The notes under the pieces are model-generated. The model worked only from the letters and a program-made list of their open reading frames with translations, was not told the origin of the DNA and made no database searches. Source: Mauremys mutica (Eukaryota > Chordata > Testudines > Geoemydidae). Taken from it: DNA of 64,000 nucleotides. The translations under genes and the position numbers were made by a program. How positions within the stretch are numbered: position 1 is the stretch's first letter; every line of letters begins with the position of its first letter. The stretch lies in NCBI RefSeq assembly GCF_020497125.1, contig NC_059075.1, positions 68,839,321 to 68,903,320 on the forward strand. Reading direction: 5' to 3'. Shown here in pieces: positions 12,311-24,672 of this stretch.

Positions 12311-13959
12311 TGATAATCATGAAACTTGGATTTCCACAGACACTGAATTAAAATAGCATCATTGTCACACTGGTAGCTGAAGTACTTGAAACCATTCTCC
12401 CTTACATGAATAACCACAGAAACCCCACTATCTGCAATGGGACATGCATCCACTTTTGCCAACCTCATTAAAAAAAGATTATAAAGATGAGCAGGGAAAG
12501 CAGCAACCCAAGAGAAAAAAAGATCCATTATCCCATGAACTGGAATTCAGTCAAAAGGAAGTTGAAATCACCACTTCACTGTGAGAGGTTCTTTGGAGAG
12601 GCAGTTATTTTTACAGGAACTGAAAGTATCCAAGAGTTTTGACAGATGACAGGAAACCAAATCCAAAAATGAGATGCCAATTACAATGAGATACACACGA
12701 GAGCCACTGTTCACTGACTCTCCAACTCTCCCTCCAGATGCAACAAGATCACGAAGCATGCCATTTGTGGGACAGATATATCTTCCTTCTGAAGGCAGCA
12801 GAGTCATAGGTGAAAGTCACTGCTAATCTGAATCCTATTTTCAAAGAGAGCAGGTTTGGGCACATTGGGAAGGAAACCACTAGTACCCAGGTTCCTTGCT
12901 CTGTAGATAGAATAATCCCTCTGTCTCTCTCCTCATTCATGAGCCTTACTTCCTCCTGTCGCACAAGACAGATCTTTCCTTCACTACGAGCCATGCTTTG
13001 AGCAGAAGAAAACTCAGAACAACAGATGAATGGGAGATTTTTGTTCTGTTTTCTACTTCATCATTAAAATGAGTTTTGAAATTTATTAATTGTAGCTTAG
13101 TGGAAAAGCTACTGTTTTAATTTTCACTCAAAAGTGGAAAAAAACTAACACCGGAAGCTGTCCTTTGGCAAGTCATAGGTATAAATAGCTCTGCTGCAGG
13201 CATCACAAAGACTGTGTTGTGCTATCACATAACAGAGCAAACAAGGAGAAGCAGCCTCAGAATTTCTTCTCTCTCTGTCTCTCCGTTGGGCCTCATCTCC
13301 TTAATCCAAAATACATGAAATTCAGTCACTCCAAAAAGATACATCCGGAGGGTCTCTTATTTTCTCTTCTTTGTTGTACGCTTGCTATATTCAGGGCTTC
13401 ATTTGAAAGTTTCCATTTCCTGAGGGTAATCGTTCCAGGAATCTTTATATCAGCAATGGAACGTCACCCAACATCATGGGTACATTTTCAGAGTGGCAAG
13501 CGGTTTAAGACTGATTTCCATTGGCTTCAATGGCTGTTGTATGGCTCTCAGATGGTACTGTACTTCTATTATGTTAGGTACTGTACTGTAGGTTGATACA
13601 TAGATATTAATGTGGTAAAAGAATAGACTAGCAATCTCTTAGGCCAACCTACAGATGCACTTTCAAACCACTAGAACCAGCTCCTAGACAGAGATTTCTA
13701 GTGAGACGTAAAAAAATGTTTATTGTATATCTTTACCAGAAATGTATGTTTACATCAACACTAGGGAATGTATATTAACAGGCCATTCCTGAGGCATAAT
13801 GCCTAGAAAAGTTAGTCTAGTGTCAGTTTTAGTGGCTCAATGCAGAATTTAATTTTTCTATCATGTTCACATACAATGAATGTATGTGTGACCGTATGAC
13901 ATTTCCCTCACTTTCCTGCCTCTTTGCCATGGCTCTGGCAAGGAGTTTCAGCAATCTCA

Positions 13960-14110
13960 TGCTCCTGCTGTAGCAAGCTTTGTACCTTCCCATATCAATT
14001 ATACCAAGTGGTTTGCATTTACTGGGCAAGATGCCTCAATTTCCCGATCTGTAAAACCGAGATAGTATCTTATTCAGCCGCCCCTCAGAAGTGTCAGCAG
14101 GATCTGTATC
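13960..14110 (+). repeat. MIR-like SINE fragment
   Basis: The words TGCCTCAATTTCCCGATCTG and TAAAACCGAGATAGTAT, then TGGTGCTTTGGACATGGAAAG, follow the MIR core and 3' end (CCTCAGTTTCC.CATCTGTAAAATGGG...). It is old and degraded. Confidence 0.5.
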
Positions 14111-17100
14111 TGTATGGTGCTTTGGACATGGAAAGCACTGGCCATCTCAACAGGGAGCCAAACTGTGTAGTTACAGATAGTGACTAATCGTTTTACCCCC
14201 CAAGGGTGGCCCACAAGACTAGTGTTGATGCAGATTCCTGGGTCAGTGGAAGGGGAAGTTTGCAATCTCATTGCCCATTCTGGAATTCTCCTGTGGAAAA
14301 ACAGGACTTCACTATCTTGGGGGATTAAGCTTGCACCTCTCATCAGCACTAAATTCATATAGAAAAAAAATATATTTAAACAAGTGACTAAGCACTGTAG
14401 TAGTTTAAAATGGAAAGGCCACCTTACCCTTACTAGAGTATTATTAATGCAAACTATAATGATCGAGGATATACTTATCCCAGTGACAGACCCCAACAAG
14501 GATTATTTCTTTTAAAGAACTGACTGTGACAGTTTGGGGAATAAGTCTATGCCAATTTCTGAATTCCTTTTTCTTTTATTAAGAGCATTTAGGATGGTAA
14601 CTTTCAGTCTGGATTGTGGGAGCCAATTCCAGGCCCAGAGCAACTGGATTGCAGACTTGCACGTGCCTAGGGGGCAATCAGGGAGTCTGCACCCTGAGAG
14701 GCCAGAACTAAAGACTCTGTTTGGATTCTGCCCAAACACAGCAGGCTTGACAGCAGGTCAGATCGAAAGGTTGGGTCCAATACAGCAGAACTCAGTGGAA
14801 CTCAGCCAGGGCTGTAACACTAACCACATACCCCCCGATACCATTAAATTTTGTAGGGTAAAGAAAAAGGGTAACTTGTGATCCCTTCACTGGCACCATG
14901 TTTGTTATACCTTAGCAGCCACCAGAACCCAACCAGAGCAGCAGCATGTGTCTAGCTAGGTCTTGAATGTTGTGTATATAAGTAAACATGATTATTTTGC
15001 CTGTTTGGTTCCTTCATATTATGTTTGTTGTGTAAAGAGCAAAGGACAACAATATTTTTCCTAAAACTACATTAACCTTTCTTTTTCATTATTTCCTTTC
15101 ACAGCTGTTGATTGCCAAGGAGAGAAAGTGTGCATATGTGATCATAGCATTGTTCTCCCTTATTGTCGTTTTCCTGTTTCCTGCATGATTAATTCAGACA
15201 CATCACTGTCCAGTTCTTGTGACATCATCAGACGTGACTGTAATTTCAGACACTAAATTGCTGTATCATTGAATGAGCCAGGCAGGAGGATAGTCTGGGT
15301 GGATAAAAGAAAGCCGTTGTTTACACACACATTCCTTGTTAGCCAGCAATTAGGAGAAAGAAAACATAAAAATTACAGGACAGTTTAATAGAGGCAAATA
15401 TTTGGGGCCTGATTTTCAGAACTGCAGGGCACCTACTACTTCATTTGAAGCCAATGGGAGCTATGTGTGATTGGCACTTTTGAAAATCAAACCCTAGGTT
15501 TGAAAACATTTGCCAGTGTTTAGCTGTGTTTTTTCAAGCATCTGTTCTATGAATGCAGTAAAGAACAAGACAGACCTAAGACCAGACTTGAGCTACTCAC
15601 AGTCTCTGAAGTAATACAGTCTTTTGGGATACAGAGCCTTTCACCTCTAGGTCCCTAGTTCAAATCTGATTCAAGTCAAGAGACTGGATGGTTCTGAGAG
15701 ACAGTATATTTCACATTTAGGTCACTGGTCTGAATCCAGTACAGACCAGTAATAACCAAATGTTGTTACCATATGACAGTTGTAGAGTGTCCAATGCAAA
15801 ATTAATTTGTGGCCTGCCTGCAGTTGCTAATATTGCAACATTACAATGAGCCACCTTGATGACAATCTTGGAAGAAAGGCAGAAGATAGAACGGGCCTCT
15901 TCCTGTTGAAAGTGGAGTCTCCAGATCAAAGCAGAAGCGCACTAGTGAGGCGGTGGGGGGGGAAGTCTGTAAGGTTGCTGCCTGTGCTGTACCGTAAATC
16001 CGTTTTTAAAAGTACATTCCTTTTATAGTAAATATTTTCTTCACTGCAGATGTAAGTAGAAAGTAAAGACATTCACACCAATATTCTAACATAGCTAAAA
16101 TAATATTTATCTATCACATATTAGGTGTTAGAAGAATGATAATGTTGACTATCAGTGGGTTTTTTATTTGTTTTACACTGTGGTTGGATCCATTTAGTTA
16201 CAGTACAGTCAGCACTGATATTTTATCTAGTTACAGTTACCTTTATAAGGAATGTCAACATTTGAGGGCAATGACTTATTGGTAGCTTTAATGTTACCCT
16301 GGGATTAATATCAGAGGAGAAAAGTGGACTGAGAGTTAAGAGGGAATCAGTACTGCAATAGAACTGAATACACTCTTTAGAGGCACTGCAGGATACTTGT
16401 TAAGCCAAGCTTTTGGGATGTCCTAGGTCGGTATATTTGCAATTAATCACTAGCTGTTGCCAGATTTCATACCAAAAAAGATAGTTTTTCCACTATACAA
16501 GCAACTGCTCATTTAAAGAGGGACTGAATTTTCCTATCTGCTATGTCCAGGGTCTGGGAAGACAGATAATACTCTTCCAAGCACTGCCCACTTGAGCTAC
16601 CAAAATGAGATGTGTTAATTTATCTACAGTGACTTCAACCGGAGGAAAATACCAGGAAGAAAATAAAACAAAGATGAGAAACTCTTTATTTACAAGCTCC
16701 ATCAAGCCCCACAGAGTCAGAAGGAGGGGTAAAGTAGCAAAATCTCCCACCATCCAGGAGCCAGGAGGCAGCATCCTTAGCAGCCTGAGATGGATAAGGG
16801 TCGGTGTCCTGGCATTGCCCTAGGACAGAGAGACTTCTGTCTTTCATAATGGTCTGTGACTAGTAGTAGTTCTCAACATATTAGGAATTTTATAAAAATT
16901 CCAAGCCCTATATGTAGGTGCATGGATGAGTGTGACTATGTAGGTGCATGGATGGGTGGGCAACACAGAGACAGTGATTGATAGAAGAGAGAAGTATTTT
17001 GCATATGGAAAGTGACGTGGAAGAAAGGAGAAATAAAATACATAGGAGGAGGTAGAGATCACAATGTAGGGAAAGGAAATGGAAGAGAGAAACAGGTGAA

Positions 17101-17776
17101 TGGAGAGAAGAAAAAGAGGAAGCAGACACTGAAAACAACTCTGAGAAAGAGGACCCATGATCCATTACAGGAAATAAAATTAAAAAGTGGCATGAAGGCA
17201 GAAAACAAAGAACATGTTTAGATTTAAACATGTCAGATTATATTTTCAAAATTCACTAGTCATCTTCGTTGCCCAACGTGAGGGTCTTGATTACTAAAGG
17301 GCTCAGCACTTTTTGAAAGCCAGGCTCCTTTAAGACCTCTCAAGTTAGTTATCCAACAACTGAGGCACCCATAATCACTTGAAAATGTAGGCTGTGAGTT
17401 AAATAGTTTTTGTGTCAGAAATTAATTAATGAATTCCTCTAGTAACTGTTGAATCATTTATTTGAATGATACTGTTGTGCCTTTTTGATCTGAGCAACTA
17501 GTCAAAGTTAGGGGCCCCAAGGGCGTTCCAGTTGGGAGTAGAAATTGATGATGAAATCAGGTATTTTCTTTGATGCAGTCTTGTTTACTTACAAGGAATG
17601 TAGGAAGTCCTGCTTTTCCAAATGCAGGAAGAACAAAACAGAACAAACCCCAGGGAATAGCTTGTTTATAGCCCCAAGCCTCTTTAGGCAGCATCAGGCC
17701 TAGAAGTCTCTTTTTTATCTTCTCCCAGGATCATACACCATGTTTATTCAGGCTGTCCCTCTGTCTGTCTGTCTCA

Positions 17777-17895
17777 GGGTATGTCTACACTATGAAATTA
17801 AGTCAAATTTATTTAAGTTGATTTTTTAGAAATCAATTTTATACAGTTGATTGTGTGCGTCCCCACTTAAGACCATTAAGTCGGCGGAGTGCGTC
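17777..17895 (+). mobile_element. Broken Harbinger MITE (left end only)
   Basis: GGGTATGTCTACACTATGAA is the left terminus shared with the Harbinger elements at 29531, 40111 and 42453. It continues AAGTCGGCGGAGTGCGTC and then breaks off where a long CT/CA microsatellite begins. No right terminus is present. TCA precedes it, as a possible half of the 3-bp target duplication. Confidence 0.7.
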
Positions 17896-17913
17896 TGTCT
17901 TGCTCCATCTTGT

Positions 17914-17979
<66 letters not shown>
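17914..17979. repeat. (CT)n-(CA)n compound microsatellite
   Basis: About 42 bp of pure CT repeat is followed directly by about 24 bp of CA repeat. It begins at the broken end of a Harbinger fragment. The pure CA part is likely polymorphic. Confidence 0.95.
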
Positions 17980-17981
<2 letters not shown>

Positions 17982-18514
17982 CACAGTTCCATCAATCAAA
18001 GCCATAGCTTTTAAATTTTAAAACTCTGCATTTTAAAACTCTTGGGTTATGTGATTCAGCTTCTGCTCAACTTTTCATGCACCTGTGGTTATGGGTGCTA
18101 CTGCCATTGTTTCAGCCAAGTGATTACACCGGTTTCTTTACACTTCTTCTGAATGGAAGGCAGTAGTCATGTCTGACCCACAACAGTGTTTGGCCCAACC
18201 CATAAAACTATTTTTGCAGGTTTCAATTAGCGCTATTCTCATCAAATATTGCCCTATGAATATATACTAATATATACTCAATAAATCCCTGTGAAATTAA
18301 CTGAATAATATTTAGCTCAGTTTCCCCTGCTATTCAACCAGCTGTAGTAATAAGTTATATTTTTAAAACATGTTATAATAGAAAGTGGATCCACACCGCC
18401 ACAATTAAACATGGTACACAATGAACACATACATCTAGTTTATTCCTTTAACTTGCAGGGACTCTGGGGACTGTTAGCAAAGGTATTTCCAGTGATTAGT
18501 ATGACATGAACCAG

Positions 18515-19552
18515 CAAGGGGTTCTGTTACCACCTGCCCTGTAACCTTGGAGTGCCTTCAGATCCCAGGCACCAGTGACCCTCCCAGTCCTGAGTCTCCC
18601 CAAATCCATCCTTCCCGAGTCCTTAACTAACAGACACTCAGACTTATCCCCTCTGGTTCATCCCTCAAAAGGAGTGAAACCAGCCCCCCAGATTCCAGCT
18701 TACTTTGGCAAATACACTCTACAGTCCGCACACCAGAGACTTGCATGTTCAGGGAGACACCAAAAGGTTTATTTAACAGAAAAACCAAAGATTCAAAGGG
18801 ATGAAATAGCAAGGAGAGCAAACACATACAAGTTACTCAGTAAATAAACAAAGATGCAGTTCAGGCTTTACACTTCTATTTTGGATAAAATCCCTTTTCC
18901 AATACAAGCTACCTATTGCCTTTTTAAAATTTCCCAGTGTACCCTCCTAGCTATAGCAGGGATCCAGCATTTCACAGACAGCTTCCAACTTAGAGACTGT
19001 CCCTCAGTTTCTGGATGAAAAACCTCAGACCCAAGCCTGCTTTTAAAAGTTTTTTTCCCCACTGCTCCCCATCCTCTCAATCCATGGTGACTCATGTTTA
19101 TTGAGAGTGTGGAAAACCCCTCTTGAATTGAGGGGTAGGATATCTTAATGTCTTTCCACTAACTCTAATGGTCCATCCTTGTCTATTCCTGGGGTGGACA
19201 ATGGATCATTTACTTGGAGCCGGTTAGGTGTAAACACCTGGCTTGGGAGGTGCCCCCCCTCTCTGATCGCTCAGTGTCCTGCTGTGAGATGGGGTCAAAG
19301 CTTATGAGCCGCGTTCTATATATACACATCAATCAATACATCAGATACACAAATTCATAACCATAGCCTCTCCTGCTATACAAATCATGATGATTGTTAA
19401 GTTTAGAATATTACAAACTTTCATAGAAGACCTTACTTGACATATTTTATAGCACAATAACATTGCATACAACCAGTTGATACAACTGCTTACTCTTTGG
19501 GGTTCAAACCCCAGTTCTCCCATTCAGGTGTCTGCACCCTGATTGTCACAGC
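18515..19552 (-). mobile_element. Possible LTR-like block
   Basis: The block starts about TGTTACCACCTGCCCTGTAAC and ends ...CACCCTGATTGTCACA. It contains CAAAAGGTTTATTTAAC (AATAAA on the minus strand), and its C-rich opening, polyadenylation word and AT-rich later part resemble the minus-oriented LTR at 10314-10830. I found no matching target duplication, so the ends and the class are uncertain. It has no coding motifs. Confidence 0.35.
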
Positions 19553-19611
19553 TAGTAGGCTTAGTCCTTGGACTTGCAGATAAATCTTTCAAGCTTTACT
19601 TGGTGGTGCAG

Positions 19612-19794
19612 ACGTTTTGCAGCATGAGCTTTCGTGGGTGAATACCCACTTCTTCGGATGCAAGAAGAAGTGGATCCGAAGAAGTGGGTATTCACCCACG
19701 AAAGCTCATGCTGCAAAACGTCTGTTAGTCTATAAGGTGCCACAGGATTCTTTGCTGCTTCTACAGAACCAGACTAACACGGCTACCCCTCTGA
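19612..19794 (-). mobile_element. Second fold-back SINE insertion
   Basis: Read on the minus strand it starts TCAGAGGGGTAGCCGTG, runs to the GGATCCACTTCTTC region and then returns as an inverted partial copy. Arms 19612-19659 and 19674-19721 are perfect 48-bp inverses with a 14-bp spacer. The insertion lies between 15-bp direct repeats TACTTGGTGGTGCAG (19597-19611 and 19795-19809). It has the same full-head-plus-inverted-tail design as 4258-4462, but different breakpoints and a different target. Confidence 0.85.
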
Positions 19795-20186
19795 TACTTG
19801 GTGGTGCAGTTGCTCAGTCACAGCCAGCCTGTGGTGTGAAAGGAAAACGGGGCCATAACTAAATCTGTTCTTCACTGAGACTTCAGAAACTTCCAGCACA
19901 AAAGAAATTCCAACAATATAGTAAGATGGGAAAAAAGAAGTGGCTACTGATAACTACACAAGAGCTCTGTTTCCAATATATGTCTGAGTGACACGTGAAA
20001 GGGCATGCCAAGGGAATGCTAGGCACCATATTAACAAACAAAACCGTGATGTACTAAATTAATATTCAGTTTACTAATTAAATGCCAAAGTGGGCTCAGG
20101 GCTACAAAAGCCATAAAAGAAGGCACAGTCCCTGCCTTGAGGAACTTACAACCTACACTTGCAGCCAAAACAAGAATACACTAGAA

Positions 20187-20276
20187 CAGTGTTTGACAAC
20201 CTTTTTGATATCAGGGACTGGCTTGCTGCCCTCCTCAACAGTGTCAGAGAGATGGACCAGTCGTTGAGAAACACTT
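20187..20276. mobile_element. 90-bp hAT MITE with perfect 8-bp target duplication
   Basis: Ends CAGTGTTTGACAACC and GTTGAGAAACACTT form a terminal inverse of the CAGTGTTTCTCAACC hAT class. CACTAGAA flanks both sides (20179-20186, 20277-20284). It has no coding content. Confidence 0.85.
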
Positions 20277-20284
20277 CACTAGAA

Positions 20285-22512
20285 GGCCCAGAAAAAGATG
20301 ACAGGTTAGAGGATTTTCCTTTATGGTGTTGTGATAGCTCTTATGTCATGGGTTAGCAGCTGTGGTCTCTCTGTGAGGATCTGAATGCGGAGAAGCTGCA
20401 TGAATGTGATGATCCTGGAGATAAGGAGAGAAGACAGAGATAAAAAGAAGCAGCAGACACGGTCAGGGAGTTGTTTTCTTCAGAAGCTAATTATGGCGAG
20501 CAGGAATGAATGGACCATCATTACGAACTTCTAATATTTATTCTTTGATCCTTTCTGCATCAGTGTTACCAGAAATTCTCTATTACAGACAATGAACAGA
20601 GGCTGTATTAAAATGGTGCAAGTGCAGAATAGGAAGTTTCAAACAAAGGGCAGCATCAAAGCTAGAAAGATAATTTTAGAGTTCAAAATAGGTAATCAGG
20701 TGCTCACAGGAAGTCTGATTTAGGAGGCTGAGGTAAGAAAACCCCACATTGCTTCAAACGCTTGTGACGCAGTCTTTTCCATCTAAGTGTAAATAGGGCA
20801 TGTGATCTCACTAACACCCAGTACCACTCCACTCTGAAGGTGCCAAAGGAGGAAACCACACTGCAGAGAGGAAACAGTGAACTCAGTTTAAAGAGGTTGC
20901 AGGTTTTCATGCCTATCACTGCTACTAAATTTTAAAGCAACAACATTGCTCTAGAGATTAAACAACTGACATTAAATAACAAGTTCTCAAAGGTTTTCAA
21001 TGGGACTACTCACAAGAGTAAGTGCTCACCAATGTGTGTGGGGGGGTCACAAGCAGGCCCTAATTAAACAGAGAGACTACAATATTGTTCACCACTACCA
21101 GATATATCTGCATAAAAAGCAAATCAGGTATCACAATTTCAGAGGGAACTAACAAAGATTTTATAATGTTGCATTCAACTGAAGCTCCATCGCTTTATAG
21201 GAACTGCAGCAAATCTTATTTGCTGTTTCCTTCTCTTTTCACATTAATGTGACATACTGTAGGTGGATTTCTGCCACCTGTCTTCCCCTCAAATCCTGAA
21301 TGCGGGGGTGGAGGGGCAGTTAAGCCCCAACCACAAACTACAGCAGCAGCTAACTTGGCTGAGATTGGCCTGCTAAGGGCCATTCTGCTGGTTCAGGGTC
21401 CTGAGATTCCCTTTGCTTCCCCTAATATGCCCCTCATGGAGGGGAGGGGCAAGCGTGGAGCACATAGAGCCACTTATGACTTTACACCACCCAGGAGTTC
21501 CTCTACATGTTACATAAGAGGCATCCCCAGCTAACTATTTAAATGAATTTCCCATCTCCTTTGCAATGCCAGAGTGGCACAAAGGGGACAGAGCCAGGAC
21601 ATGAGCCACAGGATTTGCTAGTTCAGATTAGACTGTTGTTTCATCGAGTCCATTATTTCAATTCCACAAATGGCCAAGCTGTTCTCAGGAAGAGGTGAGA
21701 TGGGGATTTGTTGACCAGAAGCTAAAGCAGACATCCCTCTTTGATGTTGTTTTGTTAGGAATTTACAGAATGTTAAACTGTGGAGAGAATATGGCCAGAG
21801 ACTTTGCAGGTTTGTGTTATTCTGGTTAAGCAACAGACACTGTAAAATAAACTGGAAACCCCAAACAATGGTTGGTGGGTGTTCTGCACATAACCTAGGC
21901 ATACTGTGAACTCTCTCTCCAGCAGCTTGTGCTCTTGCCCTGCCCCTGCCTCTCACTGCTTGATACTACATAGCTTGAATGCATTGAGGTTTATCCTAAA
22001 TTCCAGCTTCACTTATGACCTCCATTCACATGGTCCTCTAGCAGAAACACTCTCACTGCATAGTTCTCTGTAAGTGCTGGGCACCGAGAAATATTTCTGT
22101 AGAGAGTCACTCCTCTTCCAGCCTGGTGCCTGCCTCAAGTAGCAAACTAGGTTTCTATAGCACATTTCAGCTGAGCTTATCAAAGAGCTTCAGAAATGTT
22201 AATTAAGCCTCAAAATACAACATGGCAACCCCCATCCCACCTGCTGAGAGGTAAGGAAATATTAGCATCCCCAACTTTGTAATCTGGTGGTATGAGCTGG
22301 GAATGAACAGAACCCAGGAATACTGACACTCAGTCCTTTCCATTAATCATTACACATACTGCCACACTATTAATCACCCAGAAATGTAGTGCCTAACTTG
22401 TCTTAAATGTTTTCTGATGTTTTTCCGTGTAACATATTGACATTATAAATTGATTGAAGCACAATCGCACAAAGATTGTGAGTGCATAATTAAGGGGCCT
22501 GTGGAAAAATGA
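20285..22512. other. Intron with a MIR-like fragment; no gene
   Basis: I saw no coding feature. The stretch 22150-22360 (AGCTGGGAATGAACAGAACC-CAGGAATACTGACACTCAG) resembles a MIR-type SINE in minus orientation. The rest is unassigned. Confidence 0.45.
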
Positions 22513-22833
22513 AGGTTACTTACCTGTAACTGAGGATTTTCAAGATGTGTGGTCCCTTATCTGTATTCCACACTTGACTACCCATGAGCAGCATGCGCCT
22601 GAGACCAGAAAATCCTGCATGTAGTGTCTGTTGGTCCATGCCTGCACTCTGGATCTCCTCATGCTCAGCACTGAGGGTAGTGCAGATCAACTGCCTCTCC
22701 AGTTCCTTCTCTACTGTGAACCCAGTCATGATCTGAAGCAGAGTGAAAGGAGGGCAGATAGCGGAATACAGATAGGGACCACACGTCTCAAAGAACCTCC
22801 ACTTACAGGTGGACTCAAAGGGATACCTTCTCT

Positions 22834-23520
22834 TCAACATATGAGGAGTTGGTAATGAGTGCCCCCTCGCACACACACACTACTAACCAACATGATGATG
22901 ACAAGGAAGATGACCTTCATAGACAGGTGAGACATCAAGCACATGGCCACTAGTTCAAAAGGTGGCCTGGTACGTATTGAGAGTACAAGACTGAGGTCCC
23001 TTTGTTGTGTTCGCCTCACTACTGGTGCAAAGGTCCTGGTGAGATCCTTCAGCAATCTGGTTGTAACTGGGTGAGTAAAATAAAATAGCCCTCTATCCAA
23101 AGGTGGAAGGCACTCATTGCTGCTAGGTGTACCCCAGTGAGCTAACAGAAAGGACTGATGTCTTGAGAGTAAGGGGGTAACCTAGAATAGCAGGAATACT
23201 TGCTGTCTCGGGGGATAATTGTTTCTGTTGTACTCAGGTGGAAAGAGACGCCTCTATTTAGCTAGACAGCTTTTTCTGATGCAGTCCTTTCTGCTGTGAT
23301 GGAGAACAGTTTGAATAGCCTCCAAATATGAATGCTCTAGGTCTGCCGCCTATCCAAACACCAAGCTATGAAATGAAGAGAGTCCAGGTTCGGATGTCTG
23401 ATTCCACCATTCTCCTGAGATAGCAGATCTGGGAAAGGTTGGATACGAATGGAAGGATAGGTTAATATTTGCAGAATGTCTGGAAACCAGAACTGCCTGT
23501 GCCAGTTGGGTGTTCCACAT
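22834..23520 (-). pseudogene. DIRS tyrosine recombinase remnant
   Basis: Minus-strand pieces read FYFTHPVTTRLLKDLTRTF, then DLSLVLS...RPPFELVAMCLMSHLSMKV and IFLV. This matches the order of DIRS/Ngaro-type tyrosine recombinase (an HP...RFLKGLTRTFPP stretch, then WDLSLVL, PPFEPLA, LSMKVAFLVA). The catalytic arginine region expected after FLVAITSARRV is replaced by divergent sequence (VSSVCVRGG). Upstream (23160-23520) a stop-interrupted stretch includes an S-R-K...CIRK...K.RRLF segment typical of the N-terminal part. Such enzymes join circular cDNA into the genome. This copy is dead by stops and frame changes. Confidence 0.65.
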
Positions 23521-24515
23521 GATTATGTAAGGCCCTGCAGACCACTGAAACCATGGATGTGCTGGATTCAATGATACCAGCTAACTACTGGGACCAAATG
23601 ACCTCTAGAACTGAGACCTACGCCTCCCTGGGGGACATTTTTGCCCTCCCATACCTACATAATCCCAACTATACATATAAAATGATGGGGTCTAAATTAG
23701 CTGTTACCACTCAAGAAAGAGATCTTGGAGTCATTGTTGATAGTTCTCTGAAAACATCCACTCAATGTGCAGCAGGGAGTCAAAAAAGCTAACAGAATGT
23801 TGGGAGTCATTAAGAAAGGGATAGATAATAAGACAGAAATTATCATATTGCCACTATATAAACCCATGGCACAACCACATCTTGAATACTGCATGCAGAT
23901 GTGGTCGCTCCATCTCAAAAAAGATATATTGGAATTGGAAAAGGTTCAAAAAAGGGCAACAAAAATGATTAGGGGTATGGAACAGTTTCCATATGAGGAG
24001 AGAGATTAATAAGACTGAGACTTTTCAGCTTGGAAAAGAGATGACTAAGGGTGGATATGATATAGGATTATAAAATCATGACTGGTGTGGAGAAAGTAAA
24101 TAAGGAAGTGTTATTCACTCTCTCTCATAACACAAGAACTAGGGGGCACCAAATGAAATCAATAGGCAGCAGGATTAAAACAAACAAAAGGAAGTACTTC
24201 TTCACACAACACACAGTCAACCTGTGGAACTCCTTGTCAGAGGATGTTGTGAAAGCTAGGACTATAACAGGGTTCAAAAAAGAACTAGGTAAGTTCATGG
24301 AGGATAGGTCCATCAATGGCTATTAGCTAGAATGGGCAGGGATGGTTTCCCTAGCCTCTGTTTGCCAGAAGCTGGGAATGGATGACAGGAGATGGATCAC
24401 TTGATGATTACCTGTTCTGTTCATTCCCTCTGGGGCAACTGGCATTGGCCAGCATTGGAAGACAGGATGCTTGGCTAGATGGACCTTTGGTCTGAACCAC
24501 TATGCCCGTTCTTAT
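23520..24515 (+). mobile_element. CR1 LINE copy (plus arm of an inverted pair)
   Basis: This is the end of ORF2 and the 3' UTR of a CR1 element. Coding pieces are YKMMGSKLAVTTQERDLGVI, then VKKANRMLGVIKKGIDNK, HLEYCMQMWS, LEKVQKRATKMIRGM, and [12 protein letters not shown]. The tail is GACCTTTGGTCTGAACCAC and GTTCTTATGG. A one-base shift after TQCAA separates the first two pieces. The copy begins at GATTATGTAAGGCCCTGCAG, exactly where the opposite-strand copy at 29425 also begins. It sits inside the DIRS recombinase region. Confidence 0.85.
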
Positions 24516-24672
24516 GGTCCTTAATTGTCCAAATGGGAGATCTGACATCCCATTTCTATTGCTCCAGGCCCAGAACTGATTAAGCAACTGTATGGATGGG
24601 CATTTCATCCATTCCACACCTGGCTAGGGCAAAGGTGGTCACCTATCAGAGATATACAATTAGAGGTTAGAG

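Larger units (their letters stand above)
10985..17770. other. Long stretch with only weak old repeats
   Basis: No gene is supported over about 6.8 kb. Recognisable pieces are MIR/L3-like tails at about 12195-12310 and 13960-14110 (listed separately). A quasi-palindromic old repeat sits at 15405-15500 (GGCCTGATTTTCAGAACTGC...GCACTTTTGAAAATCAAACC). A duplicated AGGTGCATGGATG-containing unit lies at about 16910-16957. ORFs of 60-140 codons in this stretch overlap on both strands and lack motifs. Confidence 0.45.

Noticed and set aside
13219..13596. 125-codon ORF as a host exon
   Set aside because: No acceptor or donor fits its ends, it has no recognised domain, and it lies on the strand opposite to RAD51B.
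14074..14499. 141-codon minus-strand ORF
   Set aside because: It overlaps a MIR-like repeat and an opposite-strand ORF. It has no motif, and no splice pattern matches RAD51B.
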